Shown: positions 1-7,963 of the stretch, one piece after another
How the letters are laid out: each line of letters opens with the position of its first letter
Position numbering within the stretch: position 1 is the first letter of the stretch
Assembly: GCF_009664085.1 (NCBI RefSeq)
Contig: NZ_CP039268.1
Location: forward strand, 1,349,501-1,413,500
DNA: 64,000 bases
DNA from: Thermochromatium tepidum ATCC 43061
GTDB taxonomy: Bacteria > Pseudomonadota > Gammaproteobacteria > Chromatiales > Chromatiaceae
Direction: 5' to 3'
Notes under the pieces: model-generated
Told to the model about the DNA's origin: nothing
Databases searched by the model: none
What the model saw: only the letters and a program-made list of their open reading frames with translations
Made by a program: the position numbers and the translations under genes

Positions 1-522
1 CAGGGGGCCTATATCGCGCGCGCCCGCGTTGTACCTTTGCGCAACATGGGGGCGGCCATCTCGCCGTTCAACAGCTTCCTGATCCTGCAGGGCATCGAGA
101 CGCTGCCGGTGCGCATGGACCGGCATTGCGAAAATGCGCTTGCTGTCGCCAATTATCTCAAGGGGCATCCGCAGGTGGCCTGGGTGCGTTATGCGGGACT
201 GCCGGACAGTCCGGATTATCCGCTGATCCAGAGATACATGGATGGCGCAAAGGCAAGTTCCATTCTGTCGTTCGGCATCCAGGGCGGACGCGAGGCCGGT
301 GCACGTTTCATCGATGCGCTCAAGCTCGTCGTGAGACTAGTCAATATCGGCGATGCCAAGACATTGGCCTGTCATCCGGCGACGACCACGCATCGCCAGT
401 TGTCGCCCGATGAGCTGGCGCGCGCCGGCGTTTCGGAGGATCTCGTCAGACTCTCGATCGGTATCGAGCATGTCGACGACATCATTGCCGATTTGGATCA
501 GGCGCTCGCGACGGCGGGCTGA
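1..522 (+). CDS. metY: O-acetylhomoserine sulfhydrylase, C-terminal part (partial)
   Basis: C-terminal part of a PLP-dependent Cys/Met metabolism enzyme that makes homocysteine from O-acetylhomoserine and sulfide. The frame is open from base 1, so the start and the PLP lysine lie outside the window; 173 residues are visible. Late motifs typical of the MetY branch are present: NIGDAKTLACHPATTTH from about visible residue 115, and SIGIEHVDDI near the end. The early stretch GAAISPFNSFLILQGIETL also fits MetY. A cystathionine gamma-synthase-type enzyme is possible but less likely. Direct sulfide assimilation would suit a sulfide-using bacterium; that is inference. Confidence 0.88.
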   Translation, partial: QGAYIARARVVPLRNMGAAISPFNSFLILQGIETLPVRMDRHCENALAVANYLKGHPQVAWVRYAGLPDSPDYPLIQRYMDGAKASSILSFGIQGGREAGARFIDALKLVVRLVNIGDAKTLACHPATTTHRQLSPDELARAGVSEDLVRLSIGIEHVDDIIADLDQALATAG

Positions 523-755
523 GCCGCGTCGCGCTTTGGACATAGGAGAGGAGAGACGGGAATGGATTCCCGGAGATGCTTGGAGGCTAAGCTTAATTTA
601 CATAATATACATTATGCGAAATTTTTCATAATTATTCAGACGTTCCAAAACCCTGTAAGATCCAAGCTATCACCTTGAAACGCTCGCTCGTAATCGCGAG
701 CAATTCACCCAAAACCACCATAGATTCTGAGGATAGAACAAGAGAGGATGGAACA
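523..755. promoter_or_regulatory. AT-rich intergenic region ahead of phoU
   Basis: This 233-base gap is much more AT-rich around 590-640 than its surroundings. It contains the inverted repeat CATAAT-N4-ATTATG at 601-616, followed by another AT-rich stretch. This looks like a promoter/operator region for phoU, but no convincing paired -35/-10 or Pho box could be assigned. A purine-rich ribosome binding site (AGAGAGGA, 741-748) lies 7 bases before the phoU ATG. Confidence 0.35.
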
Positions 756-1418
756 ATGGGAAACTTGAACCTGGTTCAAAAGAGACGTTTGCACCTACAG
801 GAAGCCGTTGGCGATCTCGGCGCGGGTGTGGTCGAGGCCCTGTATCGATCGGTCGAGTGTCTGAAGACCCAAGACAAGGCGCTGGCCGCTGACATCATTG
901 CTGGTGACCGGATCATTAACCAACAGCGCCGCCTCCTTGAGCAAGAATGCCTTGTTACCCTGGCTGCCTACAAACCCGCTGGCACGGATCTGCGCGCCGT
1001 CGGCGCCTGCATGGAGCTGGCCTCCGAGTTGGAACGCATTGGTGATTATGCCGCCGATGTCGCCCGGATCATCGAGCGCGACGTCCAGGAACCTCTGCCT
1101 ACTGAACCTGTCACTGCCATCCTTGAGTTGGCCAAGGACGCCATCGACATGCTCGAACAAACCCTGGCCGCCTTCGTCGGCAACGGCAGCGAGGCCACAC
1201 TACGCGCGGCGGTCGAGAAGGAATCCCAGGTCGACCGCGAAGAAGATGAATTCATCGCCCAGGTGCTGGAACGCATGCGGGCCGACGCTGCGTTCGCCGC
1301 CACCGGCACCTATCTGCTGTGGATCGTGCACAACTACGAGCGCGTGGCCGATCGCGCGACCAATGTCGCCGAGCGTGCCATCTATGTCGTCTCAGGGTAT
1401 ACGCCTGATCTGGACTGA
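756..1418 (+). CDS. phoU: PhoU-family phosphate regulator
   Basis: A 220-residue all-helical PhoU-type protein, which modulates the PstSCAB phosphate transporter and PhoR/PhoB signalling at the inner membrane. Two PhoU repeats can be read: ACMELASELERIGDYAADVA at about residues 86-105 and VHNYERVADRATNVAERA near 190-207. These E/D-x-x-R-[IV]-[GA]-D metal-binding helices are the family hallmark. The open frame extends upstream to 675, but the ATG at 756 has the better ribosome binding site and matches the usual N terminus (xNLNL). No pst or pho genes are adjacent, so it may be a stand-alone PhoU. It converges on the ybeX gene. Confidence 0.85.
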   Translation: MGNLNLVQKRRLHLQEAVGDLGAGVVEALYRSVECLKTQDKALAADIIAGDRIINQQRRLLEQECLVTLAAYKPAGTDLRAVGACMELASELERIGDYAADVARIIERDVQEPLPTEPVTAILELAKDAIDMLEQTLAAFVGNGSEATLRAAVEKESQVDREEDEFIAQVLERMRADAAFAATGTYLLWIVHNYERVADRATNVAERAIYVVSGYTPDLD

Positions 1419-1476
1419 GTCTCAACCGCCCTCTCCCGCCCTGATCCCCCTTCTCACAGGGTAGCCAATGGCCCCG

Positions 1477-2361
1477 TCAGCCCCCATCGCTCGCGAGGTC
1501 GGGCGGGGACTGATCCGGTGGGTCGAGCAACTCGATATGGAGCAGATGCACGCGCCGGCTGTCGGCGCGCATCACGGTAAAACGGAAGCGTCCAAGTTCC
1601 ACCGACTCGCCGCGCTTGGGCAGATGCCCAAAGGCGTTGACCACCAGCCCGCCGATGGTGTCGAACTCTTCGTCTGAGAAATCCGTGCCGAAGTATTCGT
1701 TGAAATCCTCGATCGAAGTGCGCGCCTTGACGCTGAAATCGTTCTCACCGCGACGGAAGATGCCTGGACCTTCGTCATAGTCGTGCTCGTCGTCGATCTC
1801 GCCGACGATCTGTTCGAGCACATCCTCGATGGTCACCAGGCCCGAGGCTGTGCCGTACTCGTCGACCACGATCGCCATATGATTGCGGCTGGCACGAAAT
1901 TCCTTGAGCAGCACATTGAGCCGCTTACTCTCGGGCACGAAGAGCGCCGAGCGCAGAAGATCGCGGATATTGAAGGCGCGTCGCTCGGACCCGACGCAGA
2001 AGGAAAGCAGATCCTTTGCCAGCAGGATGCCAACCACCTCGCCCTTGTCTTCGCCGGTGACCGGAAAGCGTGAATGGGCCGACTTGACCGCGATCCGAAG
2101 GATCTTCTCCAGCGGATCGTCGCGGCGCAATGCGACCATCTCGGCGCGCGGGACCATGATGTCGCGCACCCGCAGGTCAGAGACCTGGAGCACGCCCTCG
2201 ATCATACTGAGGGCATCTGCGTCCAGCAGTTGCCGCTCTCGTGCATCCTTCAGCAGCTCGATGAGCTGCTCCCTGTCCTGTGGTTCGCCACCCAGCAGTT
2301 GGCCCAGACGTCCGAGCCAGTTGCGTGATCGCGAACCCTGGCTAGATCGATCACTCGCCAT
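1477..2361 (-). CDS. ybeX: CorC/YbeX-type CBS-domain protein
   Basis: A soluble 294-residue HlyC/CorC protein without the DUF21 membrane domain. It has a CBS pair at about residues 65-185 (DIMVPRAEM starts the first, VVDEYGTASGLVTIEDVLEQIVG ends the second) and a C-terminal CorC/HlyC domain at about 200-285. Family members are linked to Mg2+/Co2+ efflux and, with YbeY and YbeZ, to ribosome quality control. It is the last gene of the miaB-ybeZ-ybeY-ybeX cluster, 23 bases after ybeY. The apolipoprotein N-acyltransferase gene lnt, which often follows, is absent; phoU faces it instead. Confidence 0.9.
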   Translation of the reverse strand: MASDRSSQGSRSRNWLGRLGQLLGGEPQDREQLIELLKDARERQLLDADALSMIEGVLQVSDLRVRDIMVPRAEMVALRRDDPLEKILRIAVKSAHSRFPVTGEDKGEVVGILLAKDLLSFCVGSERRAFNIRDLLRSALFVPESKRLNVLLKEFRASRNHMAIVVDEYGTASGLVTIEDVLEQIVGEIDDEHDYDEGPGIFRRGENDFSVKARTSIEDFNEYFGTDFSDEEFDTIGGLVVNAFGHLPKRGESVELGRFRFTVMRADSRRVHLLHIELLDPPDQSPPDLASDGG

Positions 2362-2384
2362 GCGTTGTCTTTTGATCCTCCAGG

Positions 2385-2888
2385 TTAGCTGCGCAAGCCC
2401 TGGTCGTCATAGGGTGGGTCAAATCCTAACCCGCTCAGGATCGCCGTTTCTAGTGTTTCCATTACAGCGGCCTCGGCATCCGTAACATGATCGTAATCAA
2501 GCAAATGCAGAACGCCATGCACCACCATGTGCGCCCAGTGGGCTTCCAGCGTCTTACCCTGCTCCAGGGCCTCGCGCCGCACCACCTCGGTGCAGATCAC
2601 CAGGTCGCCGAGCAGGTCATGAATGGGGTTGTCCGGGTCCAGACCGGGCGGCGGCTCGAACGGAAAGGACAACACATTGGTTGGCCTGTCGCATCCGCGA
2701 TACTGGCGATTGAGCGCCTGGCCCTCCTCAGGGGCGACCAACCGGATGGTGAGCTCGGCGCGCGGGCGCGGCCAGGGCGGATCGGCCTGCTCTAGTGCCG
2801 CTCGCACCCAGTGCTCGAACTGGGACGATGATGGATGATCGGTATCCGCGGTGGCAATCTGTAGATCCAGCTCCAGCTCGAGGCTCAT
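2385..2888 (-). CDS. ybeY: Endoribonuclease YbeY (rRNA maturation)
   Basis: A single-strand-specific metallo-endoribonuclease needed for 16S rRNA 3' maturation and 70S quality control. The 167-residue product has the zinc site [11 protein letters not shown] at residues 124-134, with three histidines spaced as in the UPF0054 family (H-x3-H-x5-H). Other family motifs are [18 protein letters not shown] near residue 60 and LLGDLVIC near 92. Its start overlaps the ybeZ stop by 4 bases, so translational coupling is likely. Confidence 0.95.
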   Translation of the reverse strand: MSLELELDLQIATADTDHPSSSQFEHWVRAALEQADPPWPRPRAELTIRLVAPEEGQALNRQYRGCDRPTNVLSFPFEPPPGLDPDNPIHDLLGDLVICTEVVRREALEQGKTLEAHWAHMVVHGVLHLLDYDHVTDAEAAVMETLETAILSGLGFDPPYDDQGLRS

Positions 2889-3856
2889 GGCGGATTCTCG
2901 AAGGCGTCATAGGCGTTGACGATACGCTGGACCAAGGCGTGACGCACCACGTCGCGGGCGTTGAAGAAGGTGAAGCTGATCCCCTGAACATCCTTGAGGA
3001 TCTCGATCGCCTGCCGCAGACCGGACGGCTGACCGCGCGGCAGATCGACCTGGGTGACATCGCCGGTGATGACGGCGGTCGAACCAAAGCCGATGCGGGT
3101 CAGGAACATCTTCATCTGTTCGGGCGTCGTGTTCTGTGCCTCATCCAGGATGATGAAGGACTCATTCAGGGTCCGACCGCGCATAAAGGCCAGGGGTGCG
3201 ACCTCGATCACATGGCGCTCGATGAGCTTATTGACCTTCTCGAATCCGAGCATCTCAAACAGTGCGTCATAGAGCGGACGCAGATAGGGGTCGATCTTCT
3301 GGGCCAGATCACCAGGCAAGAAACCAAGCCGCTCGCCCGCCTCGACCGCCGGTCGCACCAAGATCAGCCGGCGGACGCGCTCGGACTCCAGCGCCTCGAC
3401 CGCGCAGGCTACGGCCAGATAGGTCTTGCCGGTGCCTGCCGGCCCTACGCCGAAACTGATGTCGTGCTTGAGGATGGCGTGCAGATAGTTCTGCTGATTG
3501 GGTCCGCGCGCCCGGATCAAACCGCGCTTGGTTCTGATGACCACATCCGGCAACAGATCCTTGACCTGCTCCAGAATTGCGTCTGCACCGGATTCCTGGA
3601 GCGTGAGATGGAGGGTCTCGGGGGTCAGCACCGCCTCGGCAGTCTCGGCATAGAGCGCGCGCAGCACCTGTTCGCCGAGACGTATCGCATCGCCCTCGCC
3701 GATCAGACGGAAGCTCGCCCCACGATTGTTGATCTCGATCCCGAGGCGGCGTTCGAGTTGACGGAGATGTTGATCGCATTGGCCGCAGAGGTTGGCCAGG
3801 CGATTATTGTCCTCGGGCAGAAACTCGAGATCGATGGATTGGGGTTGGATGCTCAA
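2885..3856 (-). CDS. ybeZ: PhoH-like ATPase YbeZ
   Basis: A cytoplasmic PhoH-family P-loop NTPase (323 residues), a partner of YbeY in RNA metabolism. The Walker A motif GPAGTGKT is at residues 138-145 and the Walker B-like motif IILDEAQN at 235-242. The N-terminal KH-like extension typical of YbeZ occupies roughly residues 1-120, which separates it from short PhoH2 proteins. It overlaps miaB by 4 bases upstream and ybeY by 4 bases downstream, so the three form one transcription unit. Confidence 0.94.
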   Translation of the reverse strand: MSIQPQSIDLEFLPEDNNRLANLCGQCDQHLRQLERRLGIEINNRGASFRLIGEGDAIRLGEQVLRALYAETAEAVLTPETLHLTLQESGADAILEQVKDLLPDVVIRTKRGLIRARGPNQQNYLHAILKHDISFGVGPAGTGKTYLAVACAVEALESERVRRLILVRPAVEAGERLGFLPGDLAQKIDPYLRPLYDALFEMLGFEKVNKLIERHVIEVAPLAFMRGRTLNESFIILDEAQNTTPEQMKMFLTRIGFGSTAVITGDVTQVDLPRGQPSGLRQAIEILKDVQGISFTFFNARDVVRHALVQRIVNAYDAFENPP

Positions 3857-5187
3857 GCGTCTCGGTAGGCCAGTTGCCCACGCAGCGAATTGGGGAGTGC
3901 CTCGGTGATGGTCAGCGCGACGAACTGGCCGATGAGCTCATCCGGACCGTCGAAGTTGACCACGCGGTTGTTCTCGGTGCGACCGGCGAGCTGGGCCGAA
4001 TCCTTGCGCGACGGCCCCTCGACCAGCACCCGCTGCACCGTGCCGACCATGCGACGGCTGATGTGCTGGGCGTTGGTGTCGAGGCGCTGTTGCAGCCGCT
4101 CCAGACGTGCCTTCTTGACCGAAAGCGGTACTGCGTCCGGATAGTCGGCCGCAGGCGTACCTGGGCGACGGCTGTAGATGAAGCTGAAGCTGTGGTCGAA
4201 TCCGACCTGATCGATCAGCGCGAGGGTGGCGTTGAAGTCGGCGTCCGTCTCGTTTGGGAAGCCGACGATAAAGTCCGATGAGATACAGATGTCCGGGCGC
4301 ACCTCACGCAGACGCTGGACCTTGGCGAGATAGTCACGCGCGGTATGACCGCGCTTCATCGCCGCCAGGATGCGGTCGGAACCGGACTGCACTGGCAGAT
4401 GGACGAAGCTCGCCAGCTTGGGCACCTCAGCGAAGGTCTCGATCAGGTCATCGCCGAACTCGACCGGATGGCTGGTGGTGAAACGGATCCGCCCGATACC
4501 CTCGATCGCCGCCAGATAGCGGATCAGCAGCGCCAGACTCGCCGTGGAGCCGTCGGCCATCAGGCCGCGATAGGCATTGACGTTCTGGCCAAGCAGATGG
4601 ATCTCGCGTACCCCCTGATCGGCCAGGTCCGCGACCTCGGCGATCACGTCGTCGAAGGGACGGCTGACCTCTTCGCCCCGGGTGTAGGGCACCACGCAAT
4701 AGGTGCAGTATTTGGAGCAGCCTTCCATCACCGAGACGAAGGCGGTCGGCCCCTCGGCGTGCGGTGCAGGTAGGCAGTCGAACTTCTCGATCTCGGGAAA
4801 GGAGACATCAACCTGGGGCTGGCGGCTGGTCTCCAGATCCTTGAGCATCTGCGGCAGGCGGTGCAGGGTCTGGGGGCCGAACACCAGATCGACATAGGGC
4901 GCACGGGCGCGGATCGCCTCGCCCTCTTGGCTTGCGACACAGCCGCCGACCCCGATCACCAGCTCGGGCCGTGCCCTTTTCCAGGACTTCCAGCGCCCAA
5001 GCTGCGAAAAGACCTTCTCCTGCGCCTTCGCGCGGATCGAGCAGGTATTGAGCAGGAGGACGTCGGCCTCTTCAGGCCGATCGGTCAGTTCCAGACCTGA
5101 TTCGACATGCAGCGCCCTCGCCAGACGCGCTGAGTCGTAGGCGTTCATCTGGCAGCCGTAGGTTTGAATGAAAAGCTTACGCGACAT
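3853..5187 (-). CDS. miaB: tRNA-2-methylthio-N6-dimethylallyladenosine synthase
   Basis: A radical-SAM methylthiotransferase that converts i6A37 to ms2i6A37 in tRNAs. The N-terminal UPF0004 domain starts with [19 protein letters not shown] and has its first cluster cysteine at residue 12. The radical-SAM motif CSKYCTYC follows an EGC, and a TRAM-like RNA-binding domain ends the 444-residue protein. The frame extends to a TTG at 5229, but the ATG at 5187 fits the conserved family start exactly; neither has a strong ribosome binding site. It heads the ybeZ-ybeY-ybeX cluster. Confidence 0.95.
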   Translation of the reverse strand: MSRKLFIQTYGCQMNAYDSARLARALHVESGLELTDRPEEADVLLLNTCSIRAKAQEKVFSQLGRWKSWKRARPELVIGVGGCVASQEGEAIRARAPYVDLVFGPQTLHRLPQMLKDLETSRQPQVDVSFPEIEKFDCLPAPHAEGPTAFVSVMEGCSKYCTYCVVPYTRGEEVSRPFDDVIAEVADLADQGVREIHLLGQNVNAYRGLMADGSTASLALLIRYLAAIEGIGRIRFTTSHPVEFGDDLIETFAEVPKLASFVHLPVQSGSDRILAAMKRGHTARDYLAKVQRLREVRPDICISSDFIVGFPNETDADFNATLALIDQVGFDHSFSFIYSRRPGTPAADYPDAVPLSVKKARLERLQQRLDTNAQHISRRMVGTVQRVLVEGPSRKDSAQLAGRTENNRVVNFDGPDELIGQFVALTITEALPNSLRGQLAYRDA

Positions 5188-5468
5188 GAGGATCTGATGG
5201 GCAGCAGGCAGCGTCGATTCGTGGGTCAAGGTAAAAGGATGGGCGCAATTTGCGGCTGGTCGTCGAACTGACGAAATAGCATGGGTATGCTGATCTCACA
5301 AATGGTCATAGTCTTGAATCGACCGAACTCTGTCAAGGTTGAGTATAGATTGGTCCAGCCGGACGGAGTGATCATCCGAGTCGCAACCAGACTCAGCGGC
5401 GACCTGGATGTGATCCGTGTGCACTCCAGGCCAATGGATCATCACCCAGGCTGAACTTAATCCAAGAA

Positions 5469-6029
5469 TTGGGGCTCTCATTCATCGCTGTACCGCTCGG
5501 AGATTTCAGACTCGATGTCACACGATCCAAACCGACAGTCGGCGCCGTCCTGTTGCGACTGGGGCTGTTTGCGGCCACCTGGCTGGTGACCGCCGGGACC
5601 GATCCGACCTCCTGGTTGATCGGAGCACCGGCCGTGATCGCGGCGACCTGGTCCAGTCTGCACCTGAGCCGGCGCGCCGGCGGATCGCCGCGCCCGCTCG
5701 CGGCCCTGGCCTTCGTGCCCTTCTTTCTCTGGCAGTCGCTCAGGGGCGCGTTCGACGTGGCCTGGCGCGTGATGTGGCCGCGGATGCACATCGCACCAGG
5801 CCTGCACAGCTATCGGCTCAGGCTGGCGAACGCCTCAGCGCGGGTGCTGCTGCTTGACACCCTCAGTCTGCTTCCGGGCACGCTGAGCGCGGATCTGCGT
5901 GGCGACATCCTGACCGTTCATGCGCTCGACGCCAGCGACGGCGCGCTGCTCGACGCCGACATCGCGCAACTAGAACAGCGGATCGGCGCGCTCTTTGGCG
6001 AACGGCTCGTGTCCGTCCTCGATCAGTGA
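5469..6029 (+). CDS. mnhE: Mrp-type antiporter subunit E
   Basis: A small membrane subunit of a multisubunit Mrp/Mnh cation:proton antiporter. Two hydrophobic segments (about residues 28-60 and 75-95) are followed by a cytoplasmic domain. The stretch FFLWQSLRGAFDVAWRVMWPRMHIAPG and the later LLLDTLSLLPGTLSADLRGD are hallmarks of MnhE. The start is uncertain: only a TTG at 5469 is available in frame before the first transmembrane segment, with no clear ribosome binding site. It is the first gene of an operon ordered E-F-G-B-C-D. The 105-base gap to mnhF is loose compared with the overlapping genes that follow. Confidence 0.87.
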   Translation: MGLSFIAVPLGDFRLDVTRSKPTVGAVLLRLGLFAATWLVTAGTDPTSWLIGAPAVIAATWSSLHLSRRAGGSPRPLAALAFVPFFLWQSLRGAFDVAWRVMWPRMHIAPGLHSYRLRLANASARVLLLDTLSLLPGTLSADLRGDILTVHALDASDGALLDADIAQLEQRIGALFGERLVSVLDQ

Positions 6030-6134
6030 GGCCGACCCTGAACAGACGGACATCCTAATCCTGCCGGGATGCTAAAGCCGCCCAGACGTGAACGCCATTT
6101 TCGGGACGAAACATGACGAATCGAGAACATCCGT

Positions 6135-6401
6135 ATGTCACTCTCTGACATCCATCTGGCCGTGGCACTGCTGCTGCTGTCGACCATGAGCATCGGGCTG
6201 ATCCGGGTCGCCATCGGCCCGACGCCGTCCGACCGCCTGATGGCGGCCCAACTGCTCGGAACCTCCGGGATCGGGCTGCTGCTGGTGTTGATCACGGTGA
6301 TCCGGGTGCCGGCGTTGATCGACGTGGCGCTGGTATTCTCGCTCCTGGCGGCGGTGGCCATCGTCGCCTTCACCCGCCGGCGCGTGGAGGAGGATACATG
6401 A
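6135..6401 (+). CDS. mnhF: Mrp-type antiporter subunit F
   Basis: An 88-residue protein with three predicted transmembrane helices. The family motif IRVAIGPTPSDRLMAAQLLG is at about residues 23-42 and DVALVFSLLAAVAIVAF lies in the third helix. It belongs to the MrpF/PhaF family of small antiporter subunits. The stop overlaps the mnhG start in an ATGA arrangement at 6398-6401, so the two are probably translationally coupled. Confidence 0.92.
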   Translation: MSLSDIHLAVALLLLSTMSIGLIRVAIGPTPSDRLMAAQLLGTSGIGLLLVLITVIRVPALIDVALVFSLLAAVAIVAFTRRRVEEDT

Positions 6402-6693
6402 CGCCGTTGTCCTGGCTGGCGATCGCCTGCATCTTGGCCGGAGTTTTTTCTTCATCGCCGGAACGGTCGGACTCATGCGTCTGCCGGATCGGCTCAGCCG
6501 ACTGCACGCCTTGACCAAGGCCGACAATGTCGGGCTGGGTCTGTTGGTGCTCGGTCTGCTGTTGGAGGGACCTGGGCTGTTGAATGGGATCAAGCTGGTG
6601 CTCATCTGGCTGTTTGTGCTGGCCGCGAGTGCCACCGGGGCGCATCTGATCGCCAAACGTGCGTTGCGTGGTGATGGGGAGGACGATCGATGA
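6398..6693 (+). pseudogene. mnhG: Mrp-type antiporter subunit G, frameshifted
   Basis: The ATG at 6398 opens a frame reading MTPLSWLAIACILAGVF. This passes a run of six T (6444-6449) and then goes out of frame. The conserved remainder FFIAGTVGLMRLPDRLSRLHALTKADN is found in the -1 frame from 6448 onward and ends at 6693. A -1 slip at the T run, or one missing T, restores a normal MnhG of about 98 residues with three transmembrane helices. Without this, only a truncated start at the ATG at 6475 would give the downstream 72 residues. A sequencing error in the homopolymer, a real mutation and slippage are all possible. Both neighbours overlap it by 4 bases. Confidence 0.8.
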
Positions 6694-6938
6694 ACCCACT
6701 GTTGCTCGGTTTCGACCTCCTGCTCTCGACCACGCTGTTGGGGTTGGCGCTCGCCGCGCTCACCAGCCGCGAACCCCGGCGCGGGGTCATCCTCTTCATT
6801 GCGTTCGGCCTGTTGCTGGCTCTGGTCTGGGCGCGACTGCGCGCACCCGATCTGGCGCTGGCCGAGGCGGCCATCGGTGCAGGTCTGACCGGAGCGCTGA
6901 TGCTGTCCGCCGCCCGACGCGCGGCCCGGAGACGATAG
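6690..6938 (+). CDS. MbhD/DUF4040-like antiporter subunit
   Basis: An 82-residue, three-helix membrane protein resembling the MbhD (DUF4040) module, which in classical Mrp complexes is part of the C-terminal region of MrpA. The recognisable core is FIAFGLLLALVWARLRAPDLALAEAAIGAGLTGAL at about residues 33-67, where the PDLALAEAAIG motif is typical. A separate MbhD gene is the organisation seen in membrane-bound hydrogenase-type modules, not in the standard MrpABCDEFG operon. It overlaps the mnhG stop by 4 bases and abuts the next gene directly. Confidence 0.83.
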   Translation: MNPLLLGFDLLLSTTLLGLALAALTSREPRRGVILFIAFGLLLALVWARLRAPDLALAEAAIGAGLTGALMLSAARRAARRR

Positions 6939-7619
6939 ATGTCATCCTCGAATCCCCAAACCCTCCTGATCCCGTTGCTGCTGGCGGCGATCGGGGCGCT
7001 ACTGTTCTGGGCCTTCTGGAGCGGTCTCACCGGCCATGAGGGCGAGCGGCTGGCGGCCCTGGCCCTGGAACGGGTGCCCGAGTCGGGCGCGAGCAATCCC
7101 GTGACCTCGGTGCTGCTCAATTTCCGCGCCTATGACACCCTGCTCGAACTGGCGGTGCTGCTGGCTGCGCTGCTCGGAATCTGGTCGCTCGGCCCGGCGG
7201 CGGCGCCCTATCAGCGGGCGTCGCTGCTGCTCGACAGCCTGGTCGGCTGGGTGGTGCCCATGCTGATCATCGCCGGCGGCTATCTGCTCTGGATCGGCGG
7301 GCAGGCACCGGGCGGGGCGTTTCAGGCCGGCGCCCTGCTCGGCGCGGCCGGTGTGACCCTGGCGCTCTCGGGACGACCGAACGCCGGTCTGCCGGGCGAG
7401 CCTTGGCTGCGCGTGCTGGCCGCGCTCGGCACTCTGGTGTTCGCGCTCGTCGGGCTGACGCTCATGGGTTGGGGGCTGGGCTTCCTGACCTATCCGCCCG
7501 CGCTGGCCAAATGGCTGATCCTGACCATCGAGACCGGCGCGACCCTGAGCATCGGCGCCACCCTGGCGGCGGCCTTCCTCGGCGGCCGGCCGCGCACCAC
7601 GAGGCCCGCCGAACCATGA
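6939..7619 (+). CDS. mnhB: Mrp-type antiporter subunit B (MnhB/MbhE-like)
   Basis: A 226-residue membrane protein that appears to join an N-terminal MbhE-like segment (about residues 1-95; PVTSVLLNFRAYDTLLELAVLLAALLG) to a C-terminal MnhB domain (from about 100; GGYLLWIGGQAPGGAFQAGALLGA). The motif G(H/Q)xxPGGxFQAG is the clearest MnhB signature. It starts immediately after the MbhD-like gene and overlaps mnhC by 4 bases. The order MbhD-MbhE/MnhB-MnhC matches the shared Mrp/Mbh ion-translocation module. Confidence 0.87.
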   Translation: MSSSNPQTLLIPLLLAAIGALLFWAFWSGLTGHEGERLAALALERVPESGASNPVTSVLLNFRAYDTLLELAVLLAALLGIWSLGPAAAPYQRASLLLDSLVGWVVPMLIIAGGYLLWIGGQAPGGAFQAGALLGAAGVTLALSGRPNAGLPGEPWLRVLAALGTLVFALVGLTLMGWGLGFLTYPPALAKWLILTIETGATLSIGATLAAAFLGGRPRTTRPAEP

Positions 7620-7963
7620 GCCACGAAATCCTGCTGACCCAACTGCTCTACGGTAGCGCCGGCCTCCTGTTCTTCCTGCTCGGTGCGTGGTCCTTCATCA
7701 GTCACGAACCCCTGTGGCGCAAACTGATCGCGCTCAACATCATGGGAGCCGGAGTGTTCCATGTCCTGGTCGCGGTCGTCTATCGCGGGCTGGACACGCC
7801 GCCCGATCCGGTACCGCACGCCCTGGTGCTGACCGGGATCGTGGTCGCGGTCAGCGCCACGGCGCTGGCGCTCGCCTTCGGCCGGCGTCTGGATCGCGAA
7901 GAACCCGAGCAAACGTCCGACGTTCAAGGAGTCGATGACCGGGAGGACGGAACCCATGCTTGA
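7616..7963 (+). CDS. mnhC: Mrp-type antiporter subunit C (NuoK-like)
   Basis: A 115-residue three-helix protein homologous to NuoK/MrpC. Helix 2 contains KLIALNIMGAGVFHVLVAV and helix 3 follows a PDPVPHALVLTGIVVAVSATALALA stretch; PxPxALVLTxIVV is the family signature. The ATG overlaps the mnhB stop. The C-terminal tail is charged (from about residue 88) and runs past the start of the next gene. Confidence 0.9.
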   Translation: MSHEILLTQLLYGSAGLLFFLLGAWSFISHEPLWRKLIALNIMGAGVFHVLVAVVYRGLDTPPDPVPHALVLTGIVVAVSATALALAFGRRLDREEPEQTSDVQGVDDREDGTHA

